44,616 nt of DNA, taken from an uncultured Flavobacteriales bacterium (lineage in GTDB: Bacteria; Bacteroidota; Bacteroidia; Flavobacteriales_D; Sanyastnellaceae). Of the stretch, positions 33,059-41,390 are shown in pieces; position 1 is the stretch's first letter, and the number at the start of each line of letters is the position of its first letter. The notes beneath the pieces were generated by a model that saw only the letters and a program-made list of their open reading frames with translations, made no database searches and had not been told where the DNA came from. The stretch covers positions 1-44,616 of the forward strand of contig CAJQIB010000050.1 of NCBI GenBank assembly GCA_905478325.1. The letters run 5' to 3'. Made by a program: the position numbers and the translations under genes.

Positions 33059-34069
33059 GTGAAATGGTTTGAAACTTCCTGGGAGCATTTGACTCCAAAT
33101 CAGGTGCATGCGATGATTCGACTGCGCTTGGATGTGTTTGTCGTAGAACAAGATTGTGTCTACGCCGATTTGGATGGCAAAGACTTGGACTCGATCCATC
33201 TTTGGTCTGAACGCTCAGATGCAGGACCTGGTGAAGCTGCGGAATCTGTTGTGCGCTTGTTGCCTCCGGGCATATCGTATGACGTGCCGAGTATTGGTCG
33301 TGTGGCATGCAAAGACACCCAGCGTGGAACCGGTTTGGGACAAGAGTTAATGGAGCGTTCTGTGCGCGCCTGTCAGCGATTGTGGCCTCAATATGCGGTT
33401 CAGATTTCGGCGCAGCAATACCTTATAGGATTTTATGAGTCCATTGGTTTTCAAGTGGCTGGAGAGGGTTATCTCGAGGATAATATTCCGCATATCGGAA
33501 TGATCCGGCCGTGGCATTCCTGGGGTCACATGATTCATTTGGTTTCCAAAGCAGCGCTAGAATTTGAAGCTGTTTACCGGGGCCTAGCTGATGATCATCA
33601 GTCAGTTTTAGAGGATGGTTGGAATAAAAAGGAGGTGCTCAAACATCTGATTGCATCGGAGTCAAGTCTGTTTGCTTACATGAAGAAAAAGAGTCAAGCC
33701 TCACCTGAAACTTTGCCTGCGCTCGACTTGGAGTCTGATGGCAGAGGGGTGAAGTTGGTGCGTGATTTGAAGTCGGACATCCGTTGGGACGATCCTACGG
33801 GTGGGATCTTGTCCCCGGAGAGTGTCGCCGAAGCGGTTTCATCAGATGATGACTTGATGGCGTTTTGGAATGAGTCGCGAGCATCGGGTTTTCAGAGGAT
33901 GAGGGAGGACATGGCAAACGATGCATGGTGGACCGTACAGGTGTTTCGACACCCTAAGGCGGGGTACTTATCGCTTTATGATACGCTCGCTTTTATGGCG
34001 GAGCACATTCGACATCATATCTACCAGCTCCAACGGTTGGATTCAAAACTTCAAGACAAAGGCGCATGA
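33059..34069 (+). CDS. ElaA-like GNAT acetyltransferase fused to a DinB-like domain
   Basis: The 336-residue protein starts with GTG. Residues ~1-150 match the ElaA-type GNAT family: LTPNQVHAMIRLRLDVFVVEQ, DCVYADLDGKDLD, the acetyl-CoA loop RGTGLGQELMERS and QISAQQYLIGFYESIGF. Residues ~160-336 look like a DinB/YfiT four-helix domain: EVLKHLIASESSLFAYM near 193-209 and MAEHIRHHIYQLQRLD near 312-327, supplying candidate metal-binding His residues. The frame is continuous with no sign of a sequencing frameshift. Function unknown: DinB-like proteins are often thiol-dependent metalloenzymes or stress-induced, and ElaA substrate is unclear. Its TGA overlaps the ATG of the GT2 gene, so it heads a cell-surface operon. 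Confidence 0.82.
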   Translation: MKWFETSWEHLTPNQVHAMIRLRLDVFVVEQDCVYADLDGKDLDSIHLWSERSDAGPGEAAESVVRLLPPGISYDVPSIGRVACKDTQRGTGLGQELMERSVRACQRLWPQYAVQISAQQYLIGFYESIGFQVAGEGYLEDNIPHIGMIRPWHSWGHMIHLVSKAALEFEAVYRGLADDHQSVLEDGWNKKEVLKHLIASESSLFAYMKKKSQASPETLPALDLESDGRGVKLVRDLKSDIRWDDPTGGILSPESVAEAVSSDDDLMAFWNESRASGFQRMREDMANDAWWTVQVFRHPKAGYLSLYDTLAFMAEHIRHHIYQLQRLDSKLQDKGA

Positions 34070-35103
34070 TTTCAGTCGTCATACCCTGTTTGAATGAGTC
34101 GAAATACATCGATGCTACCTTGGTCAGTTTGCAGAGGCAAGTTGATCTCGATGAGCCTTTTGAGGTGATTGTTGTCGATGGAGGAAGTCAAGACGGAACG
34201 CGTGATATTTTGGATCGTTGGTCACGTGAAGATGACAGGTTCCGTTGGATTGATAACCCCAAACGCACCACACCTGTGGCCATGAACTTGGGAATTGAAT
34301 CGGCGTTTGGTGAAATCATCATTATTCTAGGTGCTCATGCTGAAGTGTCCAATGATTGGATATTGCGCAATGTGCAAGCCCTAAAAGCACATCCGGAATC
34401 CGGGTGTGTAGGGGGGGTGGTCAAGCAAGTCCACGGGTCTGAACAGTCCAAACAAATCGGAGCAGCGCTCAGCACACCGTTTGGTGTGGGGGATGCTCGT
34501 TTTCGGACAGGAGGTACAGCAGGGCATGTTGACACCGTGGCGTTTGGAGCATATCGAAAAGCAGCGCTGGATGAAATCGGTTGGTTTGATGAGATGTTGG
34601 ATCGCAATCAAGACGACGAGTTGAATTATCGGATGCTGAAGTCCGGTTGGCGGATCTGGTTTGATCCGCGCATTCAAAGCACCTACCACGTGCGAAGTTC
34701 GTTTGCTCAACTGTTCAAGCAGTACCGTCAATATGGCTATTGGAAAGTCAAGGTCAATCAAAAACACAAGGCGGTCACCACGTGGAGACAAACAATCCCT
34801 GCGCTGTTTTTAGGAGGCATGACAGTATTCGCTATTTTTTGGTTGTTCGACCTGTTGGGTGTTTGGAGCGAAGCGTGGAAGGGGATGGGGGAGTCGTTGT
34901 TGTTAAGCGGTGCTGTATTGTGGTTGGTCGTTGGAACCGGTTCGGCCATTTCGGCATCATCTCAAGCACGGGATATCACGGGCATCCTTCGTGCCTATTT
35001 TGTCGTGCATTGCAGTTATGGATTGGGCTATTGGGAGGGAATCTTTCGATTTTTGATTTTAAGAAGGGCTCCTGGGAGGAAGGCTAGAAAGTTGACACGA
35101 TGA
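34066..35103 (+). CDS. Glycosyltransferase family 2 with C-terminal membrane segments
   Basis: The 345-residue enzyme has a GT-A fold: VIPCLNESKYIDATLVSLQ at the N-terminus, VVDGGSQDGTRDIL (residues ~40-53), an Asp-containing acceptor region and a QDDELNYRMLKSGWRIW block with the ED/DD base region (~residues 183-200). Hydrophobic helices near residues 240-260 and 275-295 anchor it to the inner membrane. Family members build surface polysaccharide by transfer from nucleotide sugars. Coupled by ATGA overlaps to the genes before and after. Confidence 0.93.
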   Translation: MISVVIPCLNESKYIDATLVSLQRQVDLDEPFEVIVVDGGSQDGTRDILDRWSREDDRFRWIDNPKRTTPVAMNLGIESAFGEIIIILGAHAEVSNDWILRNVQALKAHPESGCVGGVVKQVHGSEQSKQIGAALSTPFGVGDARFRTGGTAGHVDTVAFGAYRKAALDEIGWFDEMLDRNQDDELNYRMLKSGWRIWFDPRIQSTYHVRSSFAQLFKQYRQYGYWKVKVNQKHKAVTTWRQTIPALFLGGMTVFAIFWLFDLLGVWSEAWKGMGESLLLSGAVLWLVVGTGSAISASSQARDITGILRAYFVVHCSYGLGYWEGIFRFLILRRAPGRKARKLTR

Positions 35104-36392
35104 CTGCCGGCGATCACATGCGAAGTCGTTGGGAACAAGCCTGGACATGGATGCCTGCGCTCACGGCATGTGCACTTCCACTTCACCCCAGGTTGAGCGT
35201 AATCACCTTGATTATTTGGGGTGTCATGGCCATTTTGGGGTGGTCCATTCGGATTCCATCTCAAAATAGCAACTCAAAGCAAGGCTTGAATTGGGGCTCC
35301 ATGGGCCCTGTCCTCTACTTTGTTGGATTGGCTGTTGGGATGGCGTGGACTGAACAAATGGAGGTAGGGTGGTTTGCTTTGGAGGTGAAGTCCACCTTGG
35401 TCATACTGCCTGTTTTATTTTGGTTGCAGGTACGTTGGAGTTCGAATGGGAAGTGGGTTCCCCGTGCTATTCAGTCTTTTCTTTTTGGGCTTGGAGTCTA
35501 CATGCTTTGGAGATTCGCCCACGCAGCGGTGCAGTTAGACCCTGCGCTATGGCGATATGATGGGCTTGCAGGACCCTTTCATCCGAGCTACATCGCGGCA
35601 TATCTCACCATGGGAATGTTTTTGATGCCTGCCAAGAGCAGGCTTCGGATTCCTTTTTTGGTCGTGGCTGCATTGTTTGTAGGCTTATTGGTGTCCAAGG
35701 CAGGGTGGCTTGTGGCTATCCTCGTACTTGGTGCGATGCTTGTATCGTGCAGAATTCGCAGTGCTCGCTGGGATGGAATTGTACTGCTCTCTGCAGGCAT
35801 GCTTTTTATAGGTGCAATTTTAGGTGATCAAGGAAGGATGCAAGAATTCATGCGTTATGCGACCCAATCTTCGTTGCTTGGATTGGATGACGTGGAGGCT
35901 GAACACGGACTGTTTCAGGATTCCCTTTCAATGACAGAAGCCGTCCCTCAACTGAAGAAGCGAAGAGTGGGCTCGAGTGGAGGGCGCATGCAAGCATGGC
36001 GAGCTTCTTGGGATTTGCTCAAAGACCATCCTGAAGGAGTCGGTACCGGAGACGTTGTGCAGGAATTGGTGCGTGTTTATGAAGCTCAAGACTCTGACTA
36101 CGCCTTGCTTAAACGCATGAACCCACACAGCGCTTATTGGCAAGCTCTGGTCACCCTTGGTTGGCTAGGGGGCGTATTGTTGCTCCTTTGGTGGGGAGGT
36201 TTAATGCGGGAGTCGTGGAAACGAAAGTCGTGGAACTTGGCAGTTTTCGGTGCCATTATCATGTCCCATGGCTTTTTTGAGAGCATCCTCGAACTCCAAC
36301 AAGGTGTCGTTGCTTGGGTTTTTCTTGGGCTGCTTTTTGTGCAACAAGCTCGAGCGGACGATGAGACCTTTACGGCATCAGTATCCCAGTGA
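35100..36392 (+). CDS. O-antigen ligase/polymerase-like (Wzy_C) membrane protein
   Basis: The 430-residue polytopic protein has about ten hydrophobic segments and a large periplasmic loop (~residues 250-350) with RMQAWRASWDLLKDHPEGVGTGD followed by NPHSAYWQALVTLGWLGG, the Wzy_C/O-antigen ligase pattern (R...W...hPx-G-x-G and NPHx-Y). WaaL/Wzy enzymes join or polymerise undecaprenyl-linked glycans. With the upstream GT2, it fits surface polysaccharide assembly. The ATG at 35100 overlaps the GT2 stop; an ATG at 35118 is the alternative. Confidence 0.87.
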   Translation: MTAGDHMRSRWEQAWTWMPALTACALPLHPRLSVITLIIWGVMAILGWSIRIPSQNSNSKQGLNWGSMGPVLYFVGLAVGMAWTEQMEVGWFALEVKSTLVILPVLFWLQVRWSSNGKWVPRAIQSFLFGLGVYMLWRFAHAAVQLDPALWRYDGLAGPFHPSYIAAYLTMGMFLMPAKSRLRIPFLVVAALFVGLLVSKAGWLVAILVLGAMLVSCRIRSARWDGIVLLSAGMLFIGAILGDQGRMQEFMRYATQSSLLGLDDVEAEHGLFQDSLSMTEAVPQLKKRRVGSSGGRMQAWRASWDLLKDHPEGVGTGDVVQELVRVYEAQDSDYALLKRMNPHSAYWQALVTLGWLGGVLLLLWWGGLMRESWKRKSWNLAVFGAIIMSHGFFESILELQQGVVAWVFLGLLFVQQARADDETFTASVSQ

Positions 36393-36417
36393 CACCATTC
36401 ATATGATCTAAAGCAGT

Positions 36418-38118
36418 CTATTCAGTCTTCTCAGCCTTCTCAGCCTTCACTGTTGCTCCGTCATCCTGAGATTGCTGTTTCTTGAGTGCAGCGCTTAAGA
36501 AGGCAACAAAAAGTGGGTGAGGTGATTCCACGGTGCTCGAATATTCTGGGTGAAACTGTGAAGCGACAAACCACGGGTGATTTGCGATTTCGACGACCTC
36601 AACTAAGCCAGACTCAGGATTCGTGCCCGTTGCGCGCATTCCGTTTGCTTCAAATTGTTCCAAATAGGAATTGTTGAATTCATACCGGTGGCGATGGCGC
36701 TCTTCGATGGTGTTCTCTCCGTACGCTTTCATCGCGTGGGAATCGGAGGTTAAAGAGCAAGGGTAGGAGCCAAGACGCATCGTGCCTCCCATGTTTTGGA
36801 TGCTCTTTTGCTCTGCCATCAAATCAATCACTGGATCCGTAGTGTATTCTTTGATTTCAGTTGAATGCGCATCATCAAGGCCAAGCACATTGCGGGCAAA
36901 CTCAATAACGGCACATTGCATTCCGAGGCAAATGCCGAAAAAGGGAACTCCTTGCTCACGAGCAAACCGGACGGTGTCAATCTTACCGTCAATTCCTCGC
37001 GAACCAAAACCGGGTGCTACGAGGATGCCGTCTAAGTGCCCTAACTTCTCTTCGGCGTTTTTCCATTGAATACTTTCACTGTGAATCCAGTCGATTTGCA
37101 CGTCAATCTCGAGGTGTGCCCCGGCATGAATCATAGACTCTGCGATTGACTTGTAGCTATCTCGCAATTCAACGTATTTACCGATGAGGCCGATGGTAAT
37201 GCGATGTTTCGGGTTTTTAAACTGCTTGAGGAATCGATTCCATGTGCTCAAATCAGGAGGGACATCAGAGATCTCCATCCCTAGTTTTTGCAACACGACC
37301 AAGTCAAACTTCTCCGATTGCATCAAAAGAGGAACGTCGTAAATAGTTTCCGCATCGATACTCTGAATCACTGCGTTGGGAGCAACATTGCAGAAACGTG
37401 CTACTTTAGAACGTACAGCATCAGTCAGCTCATGCTCTGTTCGACAAACCAAGATATCAGGCTGAACACCAAATTCGAGTAGTTGCTTTACCGAGTGTTG
37501 AGTCGGCTTGGTTTTTAACTCCCCAGCCGCTTTTAGATAGGGAACGAGCGTCAGGTGAACGACCAGCGTTTCTTCCGGACATTCCCACTTCATCTGACGC
37601 ACCGCCTCGATGTAGGGCAATGACTCAATGTCGCCAACGGTCCCTCCAATCTCAGTGATGACGACATCGTACGTTGATTCCGTACCAAGAATTTGAACAC
37701 AACGTTTGATTTCGTCCGTAATGTGCGGAATGATCTGAACGGTCCGTCCAAGGTATTCTCCACGTCGCTCTTTATCGATAACCGATTGATAGATGCGCCC
37801 CGTGGTGATGTTGTTGGCTTGGGTCGTACGCACATTGAGAAAACGCTCGTAGTGTCCCAAGTCCAGGTCGGTTTCCGCACCATCTATAGTAACATAGCAT
37901 TCGCCATGCTCATAGGGATTGAGCGTGCCTGGATCAACATTGATGTAAGGGTCCAGTTTTTGTATGGTCACGGTGTAACCACGAGCTTGAAGAAGCTTGG
38001 CCAGCGACGCGCTAACGATGCCTTTTCCGAGACTCGAGCTGACTCCTCCTGTTACGAAAATATACCGGCTGTTCCTTACAGTTGTTGACGAGCCAGAAAT
38101 AGAGGAGGTTGTTTGCAT
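36418..38118 (-). CDS. pyrG: CTP synthase
   Basis: The 566-residue enzyme makes CTP from UTP, ATP and glutamine. The amidoligase domain begins at YIFVTGGVSSSLGKGI (residues ~19-34) with LDPYINVDPGTLNPYEHGE; the glutamine amidotransferase domain has the nucleophile Cys in PFFGICLGMQCAV and the triad end HPEYSST. The N-terminus has an ~18-residue Ser/Thr-rich extension and the C-terminus a short KAEKAEKTE repeat, both beyond the usual core. A TAACTTTA box (minus, 38151-38158) may be its promoter. Confidence 0.97.
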   Translation of the reverse strand: MQTTSSISGSSTTVRNSRYIFVTGGVSSSLGKGIVSASLAKLLQARGYTVTIQKLDPYINVDPGTLNPYEHGECYVTIDGAETDLDLGHYERFLNVRTTQANNITTGRIYQSVIDKERRGEYLGRTVQIIPHITDEIKRCVQILGTESTYDVVITEIGGTVGDIESLPYIEAVRQMKWECPEETLVVHLTLVPYLKAAGELKTKPTQHSVKQLLEFGVQPDILVCRTEHELTDAVRSKVARFCNVAPNAVIQSIDAETIYDVPLLMQSEKFDLVVLQKLGMEISDVPPDLSTWNRFLKQFKNPKHRITIGLIGKYVELRDSYKSIAESMIHAGAHLEIDVQIDWIHSESIQWKNAEEKLGHLDGILVAPGFGSRGIDGKIDTVRFAREQGVPFFGICLGMQCAVIEFARNVLGLDDAHSTEIKEYTTDPVIDLMAEQKSIQNMGGTMRLGSYPCSLTSDSHAMKAYGENTIEERHRHRYEFNNSYLEQFEANGMRATGTNPESGLVEVVEIANHPWFVASQFHPEYSSTVESPHPLFVAFLSAALKKQQSQDDGATVKAEKAEKTE

Positions 38119-38188
38119 GTTCCCGAATTCGATATAGTGAATACGGGGTATAAAGTTAGAACCATTGTATCAAAGGACGAAGCTTGTG

Positions 38189-38203
38189 TGAACATCTTGT
38201 TCA
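38189..38203. promoter_or_regulatory. Inverted repeat TGAACA-tct-TGTTCA upstream of pyrG
   Basis: Perfect 6-bp arms with a 3-bp spacer, in the 104-bp gap between the AI-2E-family gene and pyrG, about 71 bp before the pyrG start. No T-run follows on the minus strand, so an operator is likelier than a terminator. Confidence 0.35.
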
Positions 38204-38222
38204 AATAAGTTTTCAGGCCGCG

Positions 38223-39320
38223 TTAGTGCAGGTTTTTTGTCAACCGATCGATGGCTTTGAAGCCGCTAAAAAGTTCCTGAGCAATGATCCGGAACAAGGT
38301 GTACCCCGGGATTGCCAGAATCATTCCGGCGACACCTGCAAGGCTGCCAGCAATGCTGATAACCAGGAAGATCTCCAGTGGGTGGGCGTGAACGCGATTG
38401 GCAAAAATGACCGGTTGTGTAAAAAAATTGTCGACAAGCTGGGCCAGCAAGAATACGGAGAAGCCCCAGCCGATCAGGGCGGGAATGGCGGATGGGGATC
38501 CCGCGTGGGTTGTTGCGATTAATGTCAGGCCAATGAATGTTCCTGCCATTGGGCCGATGTATGGGACCAAATTGAACACACCTGCCAGTAGACCAATGAG
38601 AAAAGCATGCTCCACACCAATGATGTTCAATCCAAGAGATACCACTGTCGTGATGATGGTGACTTGAATAATCAGTCCTCCGAAATAGCGTGTGAGCAAG
38701 TGCGTGGTGCGGTCTAATATGGATTGCATGCGTTCGACCATGGAATCAGGTGTGATTGCATCCAAAATATTGCGAAAAAGAGCACCGTCTTTCAAAAAGA
38801 AAAAAGCCATAAAGAGGATGGAAAAAATGGCAACGAACCCATCTCCCAAACGTGAAATTAGGCCTCCAAATAAGCTGCCTACTCCCTCAAGTTGTACAAG
38901 CGATTGAATTTGGTTGAGCAAAAATTCACTGTTGCGAAGACCGCTACCGCTCAAGTCAATCCGATACAGGTCGTCATCCAACCACTGTGTGATTCGCCCA
39001 AATAAGATGCGGGCTTGTTCTGGATCTAGGGCTTGAATGGCCGCTGCTTGCTCAGAAAATAGGGGGGCAAATAACTGGATGAGCGCGAATGACAGGCCGA
39101 TTATCATGGACAAGGCAATCGCGGCTCCGATCGAGGAGGGGAGTGCTTTTTTTCGAATGTGAATACGCTGTACCAGCAGCACAAGGGGTCTCCCGGCAAA
39201 ACTCAATGCAACGGCAACCATCAAATAACCAAAGAGCGTGCGAAACCTCCAGAGAGCAAGGAGCAGGATTAAAAATCCGATAGCGCCCGCGATCGGGCGC
39301 CAGTTGATACGATTTGTCAT
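38223..39320 (-). CDS. AI-2E/PerM-family transporter
   Basis: The 365-residue protein has about eight hydrophobic segments in the PerM layout: two or three N-terminal helices, a soluble region with SIQSLVQ-like helices (~residues 110-160), then FSILFMAFFFLKDG and VFNLVPYIGPMAGTFIGLTLIA, the family signature. Members export small molecules (autoinducer-2 in one case) or act as ion antiporters; no substrate is assignable. It follows the SixA-like gene by 12 bp on the same strand. Confidence 0.92.
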   Translation of the reverse strand: MTNRINWRPIAGAIGFLILLLALWRFRTLFGYLMVAVALSFAGRPLVLLVQRIHIRKKALPSSIGAAIALSMIIGLSFALIQLFAPLFSEQAAAIQALDPEQARILFGRITQWLDDDLYRIDLSGSGLRNSEFLLNQIQSLVQLEGVGSLFGGLISRLGDGFVAIFSILFMAFFFLKDGALFRNILDAITPDSMVERMQSILDRTTHLLTRYFGGLIIQVTIITTVVSLGLNIIGVEHAFLIGLLAGVFNLVPYIGPMAGTFIGLTLIATTHAGSPSAIPALIGWGFSVFLLAQLVDNFFTQPVIFANRVHAHPLEIFLVISIAGSLAGVAGMILAIPGYTLFRIIAQELFSGFKAIDRLTKNLH

Positions 39321-39332
39321 GGTAGAGTAGAC

Positions 39333-39806
39333 TTATGATTCCGGCTTGAAGATGCGAATCAATTGGCCAAATCCCTCGGAAACCTCACTCCAAGATTTTA
39401 CGCTGAGTGCAGTTTGGACAATTTCTCCAGGTTCCAATCCATGATGTTGCCTCGATAAGTAGTGGATGAGGTCTGAAGTCCCAGGGTTGTGGGCAAGAAT
39501 GCACAAGTCCGTGATCCTGTCATCAGTGTTGCAGATGTGCTGCAACAACGTCTTACAATTTGCGAGGTACAAATCGGCATGGAGATCGGTAGACCCCGGC
39601 CAATCTGAACGTGAGGTCCACTGAGCTAAGGTTTCTACTGTGCGTTTCGCTGCAGAACAGATGACGTGCAGATCTGAAGGGCTCATATGGAAAAGAGCAT
39701 TGCCTGTCGAAAGGGCTTGTTGTTTTCCTCGCAGTGTAAGTGGTCGCATAGAATCACGGGGGTGACTAGTAGCTTCAGCATGCCGGGCAATCCAGAGTGT
39801 TTTCAT
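39333..39806 (-). CDS. SixA-like histidine phosphatase
   Basis: The 157-residue protein starts with the RHAEA phosphohistidine motif (WIARHAEATSHP; catalytic His9) and has LTLRGKQQALS, a CSAAKRTVETL region and the second catalytic His in LAHNPGTSDLI. This is the short SixA branch of the histidine phosphatase superfamily, which dephosphorylates phosphohistidine on signalling or PTS proteins. The target here is unknown. First gene of a pair with the PerM gene; divergent from the DtxR-like regulator. A GAACTTTG sequence 5 nt before its ATG is a weak promoter candidate. Confidence 0.9.
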   Translation of the reverse strand: MKTLWIARHAEATSHPRDSMRPLTLRGKQQALSTGNALFHMSPSDLHVICSAAKRTVETLAQWTSRSDWPGSTDLHADLYLANCKTLLQHICNTDDRITDLCILAHNPGTSDLIHYLSRQHHGLEPGEIVQTALSVKSWSEVSEGFGQLIRIFKPES

Positions 39807-39842
39807 GTTGGCAAAGTTCGCTGTTTGAGTTTATAAAAAATA

Positions 39843-39860
39843 TTTTAGGCAGGGCTAAAA
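39843..39860. promoter_or_regulatory. DtxR-box-like inverted repeat (putative operator)
   Basis: TTTTAG (39843-39848) and CTAAAA (39855-39860) are perfect inverted arms; the core TTAGGCAGGGCTAA has the length and ends of the DtxR consensus TTAGGTTAGCCTAA (10 of 14 positions match). It lies 20 bp before the start of a DtxR-family gene, next to its -7 box, so autoregulation is plausible. Confidence 0.55.
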
Positions 39861-39866
39861 ACAAGC

Positions 39867-39874
39867 TACATTTA
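39867..39874 (+). promoter_or_regulatory. -7-like box TACATTTA of the DtxR-like gene
   Basis: One mismatch from TAnnTTTG, 6 nt before the ATG at 39881 and 6 bp after the putative DtxR box, so a bound regulator would block the promoter. Confidence 0.45.
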
Positions 39875-39880
39875 CAGTCC

Positions 39881-40558
39881 ATGCAAACCATTAGCAGAGA
39901 GGATTACCTCAAGGCCATATTAAAAATTGAAGAGGAGGCTGGTTCGGTGAGCAACCAGTCGCTGGTTGAAAAATTGAGCACACGCCCCGCTTCTGTCACC
40001 AACATGTTGCACACACTGGCTGATGCTGGATGGGTTGAACATGAAGCTTATAAGGGGGTGCGTTTGACTGATTCGGGGAAAGAAATTGCGCTGTCCACAC
40101 TTCGAAAACATCGTTTGTGGGAAGTGTTTTTGGTTGATAAACTGAACTTTAGTTGGGATGAAGTGCACCAGTGGGCAGAGGATCTTGAGCATGTTGGAGA
40201 CGAGGAGTTGACCAACCGTTTGGATGCATTTCTGGGGCACCCCGCTTTCGATCCTCATGGAGATCCCATTCCAACGGCGCAAGGTCAATGGAGCGACGGT
40301 CGCAATTTGATTCCTGCGTCCAAGGCGGTCGTGGGTGATCGCATTCAATTGAAGGGGGTTGTCGACAGCGGAGAAGCGTATCTCCAGCATTTGGATCGGT
40401 TAAAAATTGAACTTGGGTTGATTCTGGTAGTGAGCAAGAGTCTTGATTTTGATGAAAGCAAAACTTTGATTTGGCCGGATGGGAGCGAAGCGTCTCTTTC
40501 GAAACAAACCCTCCAAAATATGTTGGTGGAAAAATTGAGTCGAAAAGGCAAAGAATGA
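39881..40558 (+). CDS. DtxR/MntR-family metal-dependent transcriptional regulator
   Basis: The 225-residue protein has an N-terminal winged helix (SREDYLKAILKIEEEAGSVSNQ, then TRPASVTNMLHTLADAGWVEHEAYKGVRLT, residues ~4-60), a dimerisation/metal domain (RKHRLWEVFLVDKLNFSWDEVHQWAEDLEHV; DPHGDPIP with metal-ligand candidates) and a C-terminal FeoA/SH3-like domain (~residues 150-225). Family members repress metal uptake genes when Mn2+ or Fe2+ is bound. ATG 39881 matches family starts; upstream extension to 39797 overlaps the SixA start. Overlaps the ZIP gene by ATGA, and a DtxR-box-like site lies in front. Confidence 0.94.
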   Translation: MQTISREDYLKAILKIEEEAGSVSNQSLVEKLSTRPASVTNMLHTLADAGWVEHEAYKGVRLTDSGKEIALSTLRKHRLWEVFLVDKLNFSWDEVHQWAEDLEHVGDEELTNRLDAFLGHPAFDPHGDPIPTAQGQWSDGRNLIPASKAVVGDRIQLKGVVDSGEAYLQHLDRLKIELGLILVVSKSLDFDESKTLIWPDGSEASLSKQTLQNMLVEKLSRKGKE

Positions 40559-41379
40559 TGGATTGGATTATTGATTACATGACGGAAATGGGGCCGGTGA
40601 AAGCGGCTTTGATTGCCACGCTCTTTACCTGGTTTTTGACCGCGGCGGGAGCGTCTTTGGTGTTTTTCTTCAAAGACATGCACCGGAAGTGGTTTGACGG
40701 AATGTTGGGGTTTACGGGCGGAGTGATGGTTGCTGCGAGTTTTTGGTCGCTGCTGTCTCCAGCCATCGAAATGTCAGGAGGTGAAGGCTTTGAGCGTGTC
40801 ATCCCTGCTGCAATTGGCTTTGGATTGGGAGCGCTCTTTATTTTCTTCCTCGATCGTCTAACGCCACACCTGCACATCAATTTTGCCAAAGAAGAAGCCG
40901 AAGGGCCGAAAACCGATTGGCACCGATCCACATTGCTCGTTTTGGCAATCACGCTTCACAACATTCCTGAAGGATTGGCAGTTGGAGTGCTTTTTGGCGC
41001 TGCAGCCTTGGGAATGGACGGCGCAACGGTTGGAGCGGCGGTAGCCCTGGCCATTGGCATAGGCATACAGAACTTCCCAGAGGGATTGGCGGTTAGTATG
41101 CCCTTACGGCGTCAAGGTGTTTCGAGCGGTCGCTCGTGGTGGTTTGGCCAGCTTTCAGCAGTCGTCGAGCCCGTAGCGGGGGTTGTGGGGGCTTTGTTGG
41201 TGATGCAAATTCAGCCGATTCTACCGTATGCACTTGCTTTTGCTGCTGGTGCGATGATTTTTGTTGTCGTCGAGGAGGTCATTCCGGAAACCCAGCGTGA
41301 TCGCTACACGGATTTTGCTACTCTTGGTTTTATCGGTGGTTTTCTGGTCATGATGGCATTGGATGTTGGCCTCGGGTGA
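40555..41379 (+). CDS. ZIP-family metal transporter
   Basis: The 274-residue membrane protein has eight helices and both ZIP metal-binding motifs: HNIPEGLAVG in TM4 (residues 135-144) and QNFPEGLAVS in TM5 (172-181), plus EEVIPE in TM6. Bacterial ZupT/ZIPB-like members move Zn2+, Fe2+ or Mn2+ into the cytoplasm. Its ATGATG start overlaps the regulator stop, so both are co-expressed and probably metal-controlled together. The loop before TM4 is acidic (NFAKEEAEGPKTDWH). Confidence 0.94.
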   Translation: MMDWIIDYMTEMGPVKAALIATLFTWFLTAAGASLVFFFKDMHRKWFDGMLGFTGGVMVAASFWSLLSPAIEMSGGEGFERVIPAAIGFGLGALFIFFLDRLTPHLHINFAKEEAEGPKTDWHRSTLLVLAITLHNIPEGLAVGVLFGAAALGMDGATVGAAVALAIGIGIQNFPEGLAVSMPLRRQGVSSGRSWWFGQLSAVVEPVAGVVGALLVMQIQPILPYALAFAAGAMIFVVVEEVIPETQRDRYTDFATLGFIGGFLVMMALDVGLG

Positions 41380-41390
41380 GGCGAACTCCT

